The notes: generated from the sequence alone by a model not told the origin. A stretch of 14,807 nucleotides of DNA from Fragilaria radians (GCA_900642245.1 CAAAJI010000529.1:19304-34110); one strand, 5' to 3'. Positions 1 through 7,450 are shown, numbered from the stretch's first letter. A program made the numbers and translations.

Positions 1-2
1 GA

Positions 3-104
3 ATAAGTGCAGGAGTAGTGAAAATCCCACCTTGTTCATTATCTGAGTGTCAAGTACATCCTTTAGATTTGAATATGGAAAAATGGGTTTCACTTGGAGG
101 TTGA
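3..104 (+). CDS. Possible C-terminal end of a frame entering from the left edge
   Basis: A reading frame is open from the window edge to a TGA at 102-104 (33 codons). Its composition looks like protein (SECQVHPLDLNMEKW near its middle), but no family is recognised and no start is visible. It could be the last exon of a gene to the left, a remnant of a mobile element, or a chance open frame. Nothing else supports it. Confidence 0.2.
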   Translation: MSAGVVKIPPCSLSECQVHPLDLNMEKWVSLGG

Positions 105-523
105 TTGCTTCAAAAATTGAAATGTGTACAACAAGTATATGAAACATAACTTGTTCGTTTCTGTTCTAATTGTTTTCAATTCTTTGATTGTACTGTTTTG
201 CAAGTTTGTACAATTAGGATTTGTTTTCATGACATTTAAGGACTTTAGCTGTATACTAGGAGATATTTCACTTGTAGTTACATTAATTTGGAGTGATAAA
301 TCAGAGGGTTTTTCCGTGCATTCTTCCATAGTAGTCTGCCTGACTCCTTTAGCACTTTAGCTTGGAGCTTTATTCATGCAATAAGCATCGAAGTACTGAA
401 ATAGAATTCATTCCTAAGCCTTGAGTTTCTAGCCCTTATTCTATATAATCATTTATTTGGGAACATTTGGGAGGGTGCACTTTCATTCCTTCAACTAATT
501 TAAAGCTTCGATCAAAGTGCTCA
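105..523. other. 3' flank of the RING gene, no gene seen
   Basis: This AT-rich stretch lies downstream of the minus-strand RING gene. A 78-codon plus-strand frame (124-360) and an overlapping minus-strand frame (90-329) are low-complexity and hydrophobic or asparagine/serine-rich, and match no family known to me. The segment next to 524 probably holds the 3' UTR and polyadenylation region of the RING gene. Confidence 0.4.
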
Positions 524-1377
524 TCAAATAGTGGACGCCATAGAAATTGATTCTGTAATCAGTGTCTTGTCCGAAGATAGGGCAAATGGTTGTCGACAGT
601 AGGGACACTTCCATTGAGCTTCTATTTCCCGTCGTAACCATTCGTAGATACAAGGAGTATGAAACACATGATGACAATCTGGATTTGATGACCATACAAT
701 TGAATCCCCCAGATTGTATGATTCCATACATATTGCACATTCGGAAATAGACAGAGTATGTCTGCTGACGGATGAATCAGCAACTATGGTTGAGGCATCG
801 GTTGCTGCACAATCCTTTCTTTCCGTATTTTCACAAATTGCAGCCTCCACTTGTTCCAATCCCCTCGGAAATGTTGCATCAATCAATGTACCTTGTTCGG
901 GAAGATAATTTGTTTCCATTAGAATCTAACGGAGCAGTGCATAAACTTTAGAAGTATGAGGCTAACAAACAAATGACGTTGATTAATCGACCCAGACAAC
1001 CTTACCGTAGAATTTTTATCCAGCAGCATCTTCAATCGTGAGGTATTGAGCTCTTCTCTACGTGCCTTCGATGAATCGATTGATCCAGAATGAACATTCT
1101 GCGCTAACGTGAACATATAGAGTCTTCTCCCAGTCATATAGCTATACATCTCGATGGCTATAGGCACAAGGACGAAAACGATAAGAAAGATGCCATACAG
1201 CATCAAAGAGGCAGGTGATTGACGATTTGCATCTGGAAAAGTGGACGATGTTCCGTTTCCAATTATTGTTGACTCAACTCTCGAGTTATTTGCAGATGAA
1301 ATGATTGGCGTAATTGATGTAGCGTTATGTCCACCTCGAATCTTAGCTGAGTGAAGATGTCGATAAAGGTTTGTCAT
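524..1377 (-). CDS. Membrane-anchored RING-H2 zinc-finger protein (probable E3 ubiquitin ligase), two exons
   Basis: Exon 1 is 1377-1006 and exon 2 is 925-524, joined across an 80-bp phase-0 intron (926-1005; donor GTAAGG, acceptor TTAG). The product is 257 aa. Residues about 58-79 form one hydrophobic transmembrane segment. Three N-glycosylation sequons (N18, N30, N41) precede it, which suggests a lumenal N-terminus and a cytosolic C-terminus. A RING-H2 finger follows near the C-terminus: C187-x2-C190, C208-x-H210, H213-x2-C216, C231-x2-C234, with the usual CIYEWL and CPYC surroundings. RING-H2 proteins recruit an E2 enzyme and transfer ubiquitin to substrates; membrane-anchored ones often act at the ER, Golgi or endosome. 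All eight zinc ligands are present. The splice is inferred: exon 1 reads past the donor to a stop, and the exon 2 frame is blocked by a TAG formed by the acceptor itself. The substrate and exact membrane are unknown. Confidence 0.85.
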
Positions 1378-1670
1378 CTTTAAGCTTTAAAGTTTGTGAA
1401 AGGATTTTCACAAAAATATGTGTATTTGATTGAATTGTTACCATATTTTGGAATTCTCAAAACGATTCTCCGCACTTGACATCCGCATACGAATCTTGCA
1501 AAAACTGCCTGTGTTAGTAAAAAAACTGTCCATAAGCACAATAGCCTATTTAGTTTGGTATGTCATTCAATTCACTATTTTTTCATGAAAGAGAAACCGA
1601 TTTGTAAAAACGATATGATGCATCATCACTAAATTAGATATAAATTTGAAGCAACCACAGGGCGTATTGA
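1378..1670. other. 5' flank of the RING gene; left limit of retroelement DNA
   Basis: This 293-bp stretch lies between the RING start codon and the first recognisable gag frame. It should hold the RING promoter. It contains a perfect 12-bp palindrome, ATGATGCATCAT, at 1615-1626, about 240 bp upstream of the ATG. No LTR or primer-binding site for the element to the right was recognised, so that fragment appears truncated at its 5' end. Confidence 0.4.
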
Positions 1671-2423
1671 AAACACGCAACCTCAGGAAATGTTATTGCT
1701 TTATGTTCTGACTTTCACCGTGAATTATCTCTGTTGCACTTGACTCCTAGATACCCTGGTGGTCCTACTCAATTCATCCAAACTTTTCAGTCCCTGTACC
1801 TTGATTTGGAGGATGCTACAGGAAAAACTGTTGATGATGAGGAGAAAGTAGGACAGCTATCTGCTTCTGTTATTGGTCATCCTACCTTCTCAAATAGTAT
1901 GTCAAATCTTGCCTTCATTGCTAAAGCCAACAACAATACTGTCAGATATTATGATGCAATTGATGAATTCATTCAAAAGTCTGATGAGGTTTGTTCTAGT
2001 TGCTGCATCAATCCTTCCAATGCCCATTCAAGCTCTGGAAGTTGCAATGGTCTGTGCCCTATTGAAAGAGTGCAAGGCAATGGAAGAGGTGATGCATCTG
2101 GTTGTACTCATGATCGAGTAAACCGTGGTACTCCAAGACCTGTCATTCCAGGAACTGCTAGATATAACAATTACTTACCACGTGCCCAGTATGATGCCTT
2201 GAGTCCTGAACAGCAAGCCCAGTTGCGTGATTCACGCCAAAGAAATGTAAATTCTACTTCTGTTGCTGCTGCATCTACTCCACTTGTAACCTCTGTCCCA
2301 GTTCCAACTTCTTCCTTGCCTGAAAGTGCTGCTGCCAATACCATGACAACTGCTCCATTGCTCTGCACCATATTTGCCTCTCATGCACGTCCCTCTGCCA
2401 ATGAGGAAGTCACTATCAATTAG
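1671..2423 (+). pseudogene. Gag-like remnant of copia fragment A
   Basis: The frame is open from just after a TGA at 1668-1670 to a TAG at 2421-2423 and has no convincing ATG near its start, so the N-terminus is lost. The first part (about 1683-1985) carries the conserved-looking gag stretch, including ALCSDFHRELS, PGGPTQFIQTFQSLYLDLEDA and a YYDAIDEFIQKSDEV region. The middle is Cys/Ser/Gly-rich and looks scrambled, perhaps by frameshifts. The end contains ARYNNYLPRAQYDALSPEQQ and a Ser/Thr/Ala-rich tail. Gag forms the particle that packages element RNA. No intact zinc knuckle is visible. The identification rests on family resemblance. Confidence 0.65.
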
Positions 2424-2480
2424 AATGGTTCACAATATTCTATTTGACAAGTTGATACCAACAAAATCATCTGCGTAAAG

Positions 2481-3383
2481 TTGTATGATGTCCGTGCAAT
2501 CAATACATGGGGTCTCATTGATGTTGGTGCCAACAATGGAATGGCTGGTGCAGACATGCGTAAAAAGGATTGCAATCCTCATGAATTTGTTGATGTCATT
2601 GGTGCCACTGATGGTGTTGAACTTGTCAACCCACCTGTTGGAACTTACTGTGCTAAAATCCAAGCTGTTGGTGGACAGAATGTGATTGGTGTTTATAACA
2701 ATTATACTGGATATGGAAAAGGAAAAAGTGTTAAATCCAAAATTCAATGTACTGCCTGGGGAGTTAATGTCTTTGATACTCCAAGGAAACATGCAGGTGG
2801 ACAGAAAATGGTAACACCTGATGGATATGTATTTTGCTTTAAATATGTTGATGGTGGTTTGTATTTACCAATGGCTTATCCCAGTGATTCTGAACTTGAT
2901 CCCTTTCCACATGTTGAATTTACATCACCTGGATCACGGGATTCAAATTCTGAAGTTGATGATCACAATGATGAAGCCTGGTTAAATGAAATTGATGACC
3001 CTGATGCCCTTGATGATAGTGACTTTTTCCGAGTCAATAATGGCTATTTCTTCCCTGATGATGATACTCTCAATGCTGCAAATGGATTTGCTGCTATTGC
3101 CAATGTCAACTCCCATACTGTTCAACGTGTCAAACGACATAATTGGGATTATGACAACCTAAGAAAATTCTTTCTTTGGAGACCTGCTCAAGTTATCCAA
3201 GATACTATGGCTGAACAACGCAGTATGCCCGTCAAACTCTACATCTTCCACTACGTCGCCATTACAAATCGTGTTTTCCTACTCTTAATGTTTGACGCCT
3301 GGATGAAGATGTTGCTACTGATACTTATTTTGCAAATGTCACTGCTCATGATAGCTCAATTTTGGAAAATTCATTATTCTTGA
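2481..3383 (+). pseudogene. Copia-type aspartic protease and following region of fragment A, frameshifted
   Basis: The active-site-like motif LIDVGANNGMAG appears near the start (about 2514-2549), with the catalytic-type Asp retained. It is followed by blocks typical of the region between protease and integrase in this lineage: VYNNYTGYGKGKSV, GGQKMVTPDGYVF, a PHVEFTS stretch, an acidic DDPDALDDSD segment, and VKRHNWDYDNLRKFFLWRPA. After about 3235 the frame gives only a hydrophobic false tail, while another frame resumes family-like sequence (HYKSCFPTLNV, then a stop, then VATDTYF). There is no integrase catalytic core. The 57 bp between the gag stop (2423) and this frame contain one more stop. 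Confidence 0.65.
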
Positions 3384-3384
3384 T

Positions 3385-3924
3385 TGAACTGATTTCCAAA
3401 TATACACGACCGTCAGTTTTGCTGCATGAATTTGCAAAGTTTACCACTTTTGCAATGATGTCTTTCTGACAAGCTTTTCCTTAAGCACATGCTTCACATA
3501 CCTGTTGAATGCCAGTAAGCTCCCATCCTAATTTTGCTGACACTGCTTTTACAGCCTGCATTCCAAAATGTCCCAATTTTTTGTGCGCTTTCATGATGTC
3601 GATTTTTGTCTTTGTCGTTTCACCTACGACATCGCAAAAGTTGTTTCACTTGAAGATTTTTATTCCATAAAGCTCCTTTTGTTGTCTGAATCTTGATACC
3701 AAACTCTAATACCATTTTGCCCTTGCAGATTATGATTTTGTTGGATGTTTCCTGCATTGTCCATCCCTGTCGGATCATTTGCAATATGCTGAACAAGTTG
3801 AATTTGCCATTTTCTAAATATGCAAATCCCTGAATCCTCTTAATTTTCTCCTCGTTTATATCCTTGATGATTCTTCTCCTGAAACCCTAACCATCTCTTG
3901 GCTTTTGTTTCCCATGGCTATCAC
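3385..3924 (-). pseudogene. Pre-integrase and start of integrase of copia fragment B, with stops and frameshifts
   Basis: This stretch is too broken to give a long open frame, but three copia signatures appear on the minus strand. First, VIAMGNKSQEMV just after the insertion (about 3922-3887), which continues the protease region. Second, NLFSILQMIRQGW (about 3806-3768) with a following FGIKIQTTKGALW. Third, in another frame, DIMKAHKKLGHFGMQAV, then CEACA followed by an in-frame TAA (3481-3483) and GKACQKD, the usual end of the gag_pre-integrase domain. GRVYLEISSIKN then marks the entry to integrase, where similarity stops. Frames change near 3640 and 3840. Confidence 0.7.
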
Positions 3925-3933
3925 ATAGGGTGT
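3925..3933. repeat. 9-bp direct repeat, left copy (target-site duplication)
   Basis: ATAGGGTGT is repeated exactly at 4187-4195. The two copies bracket a 253-bp segment that interrupts the copia B reading frame. Removing the segment plus one copy restores continuous copia-like sequence in one frame, so this is best read as a target-site duplication. Confidence 0.75.
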
Positions 3934-4186
3934 ATGAGAATCTACATTCAGTCAGTCATGTTACTACTATTATTGATAAGCGACAAGTGGTAGCAGTGGG
4001 ATTCAAACCCATGATGGCACGGAAAATATTATTTTCTGTAACCACTTACAGTAATTGCCGGTTACTGCTGACTCCTGTCATACTAACACTTATATGTTAC
4101 TTCCCATTTCTAGTAGTTATACGGTTGTACGAATGACTGATGATTTTTGGTTCTCTAGTGTGATAGGTCGTCTCTATCCACTTCTT
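3934..4186. mobile_element. 253-bp non-autonomous insertion with a 9-bp target-site duplication
   Basis: The segment lies exactly between two ATAGGGTGT copies. On the minus strand the host frame reads DQDTPY up to the insertion and resumes with VIAMGNKSQE after it, in the same frame. The insert codes for nothing recognisable. Its ends (ATGAGAATC on the left, CACTTCTT on the right) show no TG...CA LTR termini and no clear terminal inverted repeat. The interior holds several short hairpins and a tRNA-like 85-nt stretch. Candidates are a tRNA-derived SINE or a small non-autonomous Mutator-like element, since 9-bp duplications are usual for Mutator and possible for SINEs. Orientation is unknown. 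Confidence 0.65.
3988..4072 (-). other. tRNA-like fold (class II length), probably not a functional tRNA
   Basis: Read on the minus strand, 85 nt begin GTCAGCAG and end ACTGCTACCA. A T-arm-like hairpin GGG-TTTGAAT-CCC matches the internal B box at 10 of 11 positions (C56 changed to T). The outer ends pair over at least AGCA/TGCT, with two mismatches in a 7-bp acceptor model. Between them are hairpins GTAA...TTAC with a GG-containing loop, CTGTAA...TTACAG, and GAAAATA...TATTTTC in the variable-arm position. The anticodon arm has the wrong loop size and the spacer bases are missing, so a working tRNA is unlikely. A decayed Leu/Ser-type tRNA or a SINE head is more plausible. Confidence 0.35.
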
Positions 4187-4195
4187 ATAGGGTGT
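4187..4195. repeat. 9-bp direct repeat, right copy (target-site duplication)
   Basis: This is an exact copy of the ATAGGGTGT at 3925-3933 and marks the other edge of the 253-bp insertion. Confidence 0.75.
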
Positions 4196-4661
4196 GTCTT
4201 GATCCTTAACATTTGAGAGTTTATTCTTGTAAGGTGTCATATGCACCGTTGCACCCGTATTGGCAATCCAAAGATCAGGATTATCCACTTCTCCACCAAT
4301 TGTAACAAGCAAATACTCATCTAGATTAACCACTTCTCTACCAATTGTACTAAGCAAGTAGTCATCTAGATTGGTCTTCATCTCAGCCACTGCTGTCGCA
4401 CTAACTTCATTTGTTGTGCCTTGACTGTCCTTTTTCGGATTCTTAGACCAACAACTCTTTGGCCAGATGACCCCTCTTTCCACAGTTGAGAGATTTTTTA
4501 AAGTTCTTCTTCTTGTGCTTATTGTTACCGTCACCGTCGAGTCTTTGTGGGCACTTGTTGGCTCTATGGCCTTGCTTTCCACAGTGAAAGCATACTGCAC
4601 TAAATGCAGTAAGTGCTAACTCATTGTCTTCAAATTTCTTCATTGACTTCTTTTGAGTCAT
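4196..4661 (-). pseudogene. Zinc knuckles and protease of copia fragment B, frameshifted, active-site Asp changed
   Basis: The frame starting at 4661 carries a complete CCHC knuckle (C-FH-C-GKQG-H-RANK-C; 4592-4551), a basic linker, then a second, damaged knuckle (NCGKRGHLAK) that runs into a stop at 4443. The coding signal continues in a second frame (CWSKNPKK), so a frameshift lies inside the second knuckle near 4455. The second frame leads to an imperfect duplicated peptide (NLDDYLLSTIG / NLDEYLLVTIG) and then the protease motif WIANTGATVHMTP, where the family expects Asp-Thr-Gly: the catalytic Asp is Asn (AAT at 4261-4259). The frame is cut by the 253-bp insertion at 4186. Confidence 0.75.
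4285..4374. repeat. Imperfect 45-bp tandem duplication in copia fragment B
   Basis: Two adjacent 45-bp units (4285-4329 and 4330-4374) match at 38 of 45 positions by eye. On the minus strand they encode the repeated NLDxYLLxTIGxEV peptide just before the protease motif. The unit length keeps the frame, so the duplication could have arisen while the element was still coding. Confidence 0.8.
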
Positions 4662-4689
4662 TTGCCGGTAGTGCTCGAGTATGACAACC

Positions 4690-5299
4690 TCTTAGTCCAA
4701 TAAGGTAAGTTCTCCATTCCTTACACTCTGTTCTGCAGTCAACACTGACTGGTATTTTACAGGTGCTACGTCAAGAACCACTGCAATCAAATTGGGTTCG
4801 TCAATCCTCAATCCAGGTGCTAAGAACTGGTCTTGAATTGATGCCAATTTCTCAAACAATGTTGTCAGGTTGCTGTCCTTCCTCATGGTCATCTGGTTCA
4901 AAAATGTTGCATCTCCAATCTTGATATAATGTCAATGGGACGGTACCTCTTCATCAAGTTCTTCACTATCATGTATGCAAGTCCATTAGGCCATTAATCT
5001 GTTACACACCTACTAACCATGCCCATAATTCCTTCCCTTGTAAATGCCATAGTAAAGCAAGAAATAGCCATGCTATTCTTCTGCTTAGCAAGTTTCTGCA
5101 TGAGCCCTAATTCAGTATCCAGATCTATCTTTGCGGAAAATGATTCGGGAAGATTAGGATCAACTCCTTCTTGGATAGCGTCATTGAATCCAGAGAATAT
5201 AGAAAATGCCTTGAATTTCCTCCACCACATTTGGAATTTATCACTGTCCCCATTAAGGGTTGGGATGCTCCCATGATTGATACGCATAGATTCACTCAT
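4690..5299 (-). pseudogene. Gag of copia fragment B, broken by a stop and a frameshift
   Basis: The ATG at 5299 opens a gag-like frame (IPTLNGDSDKFQMWWRKFKAF, later MAISCFTMAF and MGMVSRCVTD) that ends at a TAA, 4994-4996. The same frame then continues with copia gag sequence WPNGLAYMIVKNLMKRYRPID and SRLEMQ, so the TAA is a nonsense mutation inside gag. Near 4905 the frame shifts, and the next block (MNQMTMRKDSNLTTLFEKLAS, then DEPNLIAVVLDVAP and a TAEQS block) continues to a TAG at 4692-4694. Gag packages element RNA; this copy cannot make a full-length protein. The order and content match the UBN2-type gag of copia elements. Confidence 0.75.
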
Positions 5300-5692
5300 T
5301 TTTTCACTTGTTAGTCAATAACTTACTTGGCAATACTTTAAAACGATTTATGCTTTCTTTGATAATACTTTAGTATGCTAGATAGCTCTAGATGCATTAA
5401 AGCATTTCAAAGGAATGAATTAATAACCTTAAAGTCTAGATTTTTCCTTAGGACATCACTTGCCCTATCATTTCATTCATGTCAATCTCGTTACCAGCAA
5501 ATACTCGAGAAATTACTGATTCCCACTGACGTCATTACACTATTTCCACAATTGAATACGGAAGCTTTGGTATCTTCTTCCGGAATCGTAATCAGTGCTA
5601 AGCAGTAGGTGTAACACAATTATGATACACCGTAAACGGATGAAAAGCAGTCTATAGCAATTAGATTAAGGAAAAATAATAATAAGATAATA
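5300..5692. other. Leader-like region upstream of the fragment B gag, no gene
   Basis: About 390 bp lie between the fragment B gag ATG (minus strand) and the possible LTR-like segment to the right. A 77-codon plus-strand frame (5375-5608) matches no family. No primer-binding site complementary to a tRNA 3' end was recognised. Confidence 0.35.
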
Positions 5693-5822
5693 TGTTGGAC
5701 CTCGTTCAACCACATGCCTGTTGCAATTACACATGATCTAAACCTAGTCAACAGCATATCCCATTAAATTCTATCCTTAATGGAAAACCTAAAGTTGATG
5801 ACTATAAAGGATATCTCCAACA
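5693..5822. repeat. 130-bp segment bounded by a 7-bp inverted repeat (possible short LTR)
   Basis: The segment begins TGTTGGA and ends TCCAACA, the TG...CA inverted termini expected of copia LTRs, and lies about 390 bp upstream of the fragment B gag on its strand. Against this, no flanking duplication, adjacent primer-binding site or second copy in the window was seen, and 7-bp inverted repeats occur by chance. It is a weak candidate. Confidence 0.25.
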
Positions 5823-6706
5823 TTCCATAGTGTCTTGAATTGCATCTTAAACTATCTTAAATTCCTCTTCATTGTCTTATGCCTTTTCTTAAGCAATGAG
5901 GATAGCACCCCCCTTGGTGGTGTCAAAGCTAAGACATAGTGCAGATCATCTTTAGAAAGAAGATGTTAGACCAGGAGGAGTTTATCAATAAGGAAGGGCC
6001 ACTGTGAACTTATTTTATTGAAAGATTTAGCGCAACATATGTTAGACAATGAGGTTGTTCAAATGATGAAAAGGATGTTCAACAATGGAAAGGAAATGGA
6101 AGGATATCAGGTGTGTATAATGATGGTCAGCTGCCTAATCCGGATGCAAAAGCGGCTGAAACGTTGCATAGACTTACAAAAATTGAGGTGAGGATGATGC
6201 GTTGAAAAATTCGGGTATCAACAATATGTTCCTGACAATTGCTGTTCCTAAAATTTAAAAAACTTCCGGAGTTGGTCAGTTTAGTGTTGAGGTGGTTGTT
6301 GTTGTGCTGGTGTACATGGTGCTGGAAGATGTGAGATATACGATAAAAAAGATTACATGGATAAGAATCTGGGAAACCAACAATGAAAAGTCCAATAATG
6401 AAATAACATGTGCTTCTAAATGGGGATCAAGGATCTATATGAAACAACTTCAGAAAGTGGTTGTAAGGGGAGCTCTAATTTAAGTTATTTGATGAGGACG
6501 AGATTCAGGCGAGGTAAATTAGCTAAGTAAAGTAAAGCATTTCAGAATTTTTCGTGATATAATCTCATTTTTGATAGTTTCATAACTTCATATTGCAGTT
6601 CTAAATTTCCATTTTTTTATTACAAAGTTATGTAGGCTGAACATACTATGGTTTTGCACTAGGGTTTACGGATTTCCAGGTATCTTCATGATACATGATT
6701 TTGATG
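5823..6706. other. Gene-poor stretch with a short coding-like remnant at 6053-6205
   Basis: No intact gene is seen. One plus-strand frame, open from 6053 to a TGA at 6203-6205 (50 codons), reads as plausible protein (including SGVYNDGQLPNPDAKAAE and LHRLTKIE). It is preceded in the same frame by a stop at 6050 and FIERFSATYVRQ. It may be a decayed exon or transposon piece; no family is recognised. A 63-codon frame at 6292-6483 is Val-rich at its start and unconvincing. Confidence 0.3.
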
Positions 6707-6837
6707 CAACCAAAGATACAACCCGTAGGCTTTGGTTGTATGTGTCAACGTTTCATATTTAAAACATAGTACTAATTAAAATACACGCTGCATTACTGCA
6801 GTAGATAAAATGTGATGTACAAATATGAATGAAACGT
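6707..6837. repeat. Cluster of inverted repeats (possible structured RNA or MITE remnant)
   Basis: Four inverted repeats lie within 131 bp. CAACCAAAG (6707-6715) pairs with CTTTGGTTG (6730-6738). ATACAACC (6716-6723) pairs with GGTTGTAT (6734-6741), and shares bases with the first stem, so the two are mutually exclusive. AACGTTTCATATTT (6747-6760) pairs with AAATATG-AATG-AAACGTT (6821-6837) apart from four extra bases. TACTGCAGTA (6794-6803) is a perfect palindrome inside the last loop. No target-site duplication was recognised. Confidence 0.5.
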
Positions 6838-7021
6838 TCATCCACTTTGCTACGTCACAAATTCCACTTTCAACATTGATCAACAGGGAACATGCTCTAC
6901 AAACCATCTGCAAGGAAATAAATCAAATTTGCAGGATGACAGTTCAATAAAAGCCTGCCCATTGATCCTGACTTTGATATCAGCCCATCATTGTCAAAAT
7001 CATAAACTGGGATTCAAAATC
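6838..7021. other. Intergenic stretch, nothing recognised
   Basis: AT-rich sequence between the inverted-repeat cluster and the broken minus-strand frame ending at 7022. No gene or motif was identified. Confidence 0.35.
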
Positions 7022-7450
7022 TCATGTTTTAAATCTTGTGTCACACCATTTGTGATACTTATAGGGGCACTTGTTTGCTGTGCAAAGACATGTGTAGACT
7101 GCATTGATTGAGGAATTGGATGTATATTGCCTTGTCATGTGAGCACAGAAAGGGAAATGTATGCTTCATATGACCTTTCTCAGAGAGGAAAAATATCTTG
7201 CATACTTTCTTTCTCTGATTCCTTCAATGAACTTCTGCCACTAATAAAACAAATTGTGTAGCAATAATGAGAGGGTTGCTCTTGCAGAGATGGAATTCAT
7301 CTCTTCATGGTTGTGCTCTGCCTCTCCACACTCCAAATTGCTTGGAATATCCTCACAAAGCATAGAAATTTGTTTTCTTATCAAATGCAATCTCCCCTGG
7401 TGGTTGCTCTCAGTAATGCTAGCAGTAAAGCTGTCAGATTGGTATTTCTG
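7022..7450 (-). pseudogene. Broken coding-like frame of unknown family, Cys/His-rich end
   Basis: One minus-strand frame stays protein-like from about 7450 to 7022 with only two internal stops (TAG at 7241-7243, TGA at 7166-7168). It contains HLIRKQISMLCEDIPSNLE, then NSISARATLSLLLHNLFY, and ends in a compact Cys/His cluster, TCLCTANKCPYKYHKWC. There is no clear start. The Cys/His-rich ending recalls zinc-binding C-termini of some DNA transposases (for example the PiggyBac type), but this is a guess from pattern only. A vaguely similar ISxR...LLxHN motif occurs in the broken frame at 14382. Confidence 0.3.

Larger units (their letters stand above)
1671..3383 (+). mobile_element. Degenerate Ty1/copia-like retroelement fragment A (gag to protease)
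   Basis: Gag-like and aspartic-protease-like frames lie in the expected order on the plus strand, interrupted by stops and at least one frame change. A frame shift near 3230-3255 moves the coding signal to another frame, which continues (TDTYFANVTAHDSS) to about 3370 and contains a TGA at 3281-3283. Integrase, reverse transcriptase, RNase H and both LTRs are missing, so this is a dead, truncated copy. The gag block with PGGPTQFIQ and the protease block with DVGANNGMAG resemble a gag-pol lineage frequent in diatom genomes, recalled from general knowledge rather than searched. At its right end it abuts a second, oppositely oriented copia fragment. Confidence 0.75.
3384..5299 (-). mobile_element. 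Degenerate Ty1/copia-like retroelement fragment B (gag to integrase start), interrupted
   Basis: Read on the minus strand, coding blocks appear in copia order: gag from 5299, a CCHC zinc knuckle at 4592-4551, a protease motif at about 4267-4240, a pre-integrase segment with HKKLGH and a CEACA-GK block (3880-3460), then the beginning of an integrase-like region (GRVYLEISSIKN, down to about 3385). Several stops and frameshifts break it. The rest of integrase and all of RT/RNase H are absent. The sequence resembles a different copia lineage from fragment A (ANTGATVHMTP-type protease, classical CCHC knuckles). A separate 253-bp element has inserted between protease and pre-integrase. A possible LTR-like segment lies upstream at 5693-5822. 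Confidence 0.8.

Noticed and set aside
562..908. Plus-strand frames (562-750, 714-908) over RING exon 2
   Set aside because: Shadows of the RING exon.
3961..4020. A functional tRNA gene
   Set aside because: The T-arm-like sequence is convincing, but the acceptor stem has two mismatches, spacer bases are missing and the anticodon loop is the wrong size.
3930..4136. 68-codon plus-strand frame inside the 253-bp insertion
   Set aside because: No motif; the frame crosses hairpins and the tRNA-like stretch, so it is unlikely to code.
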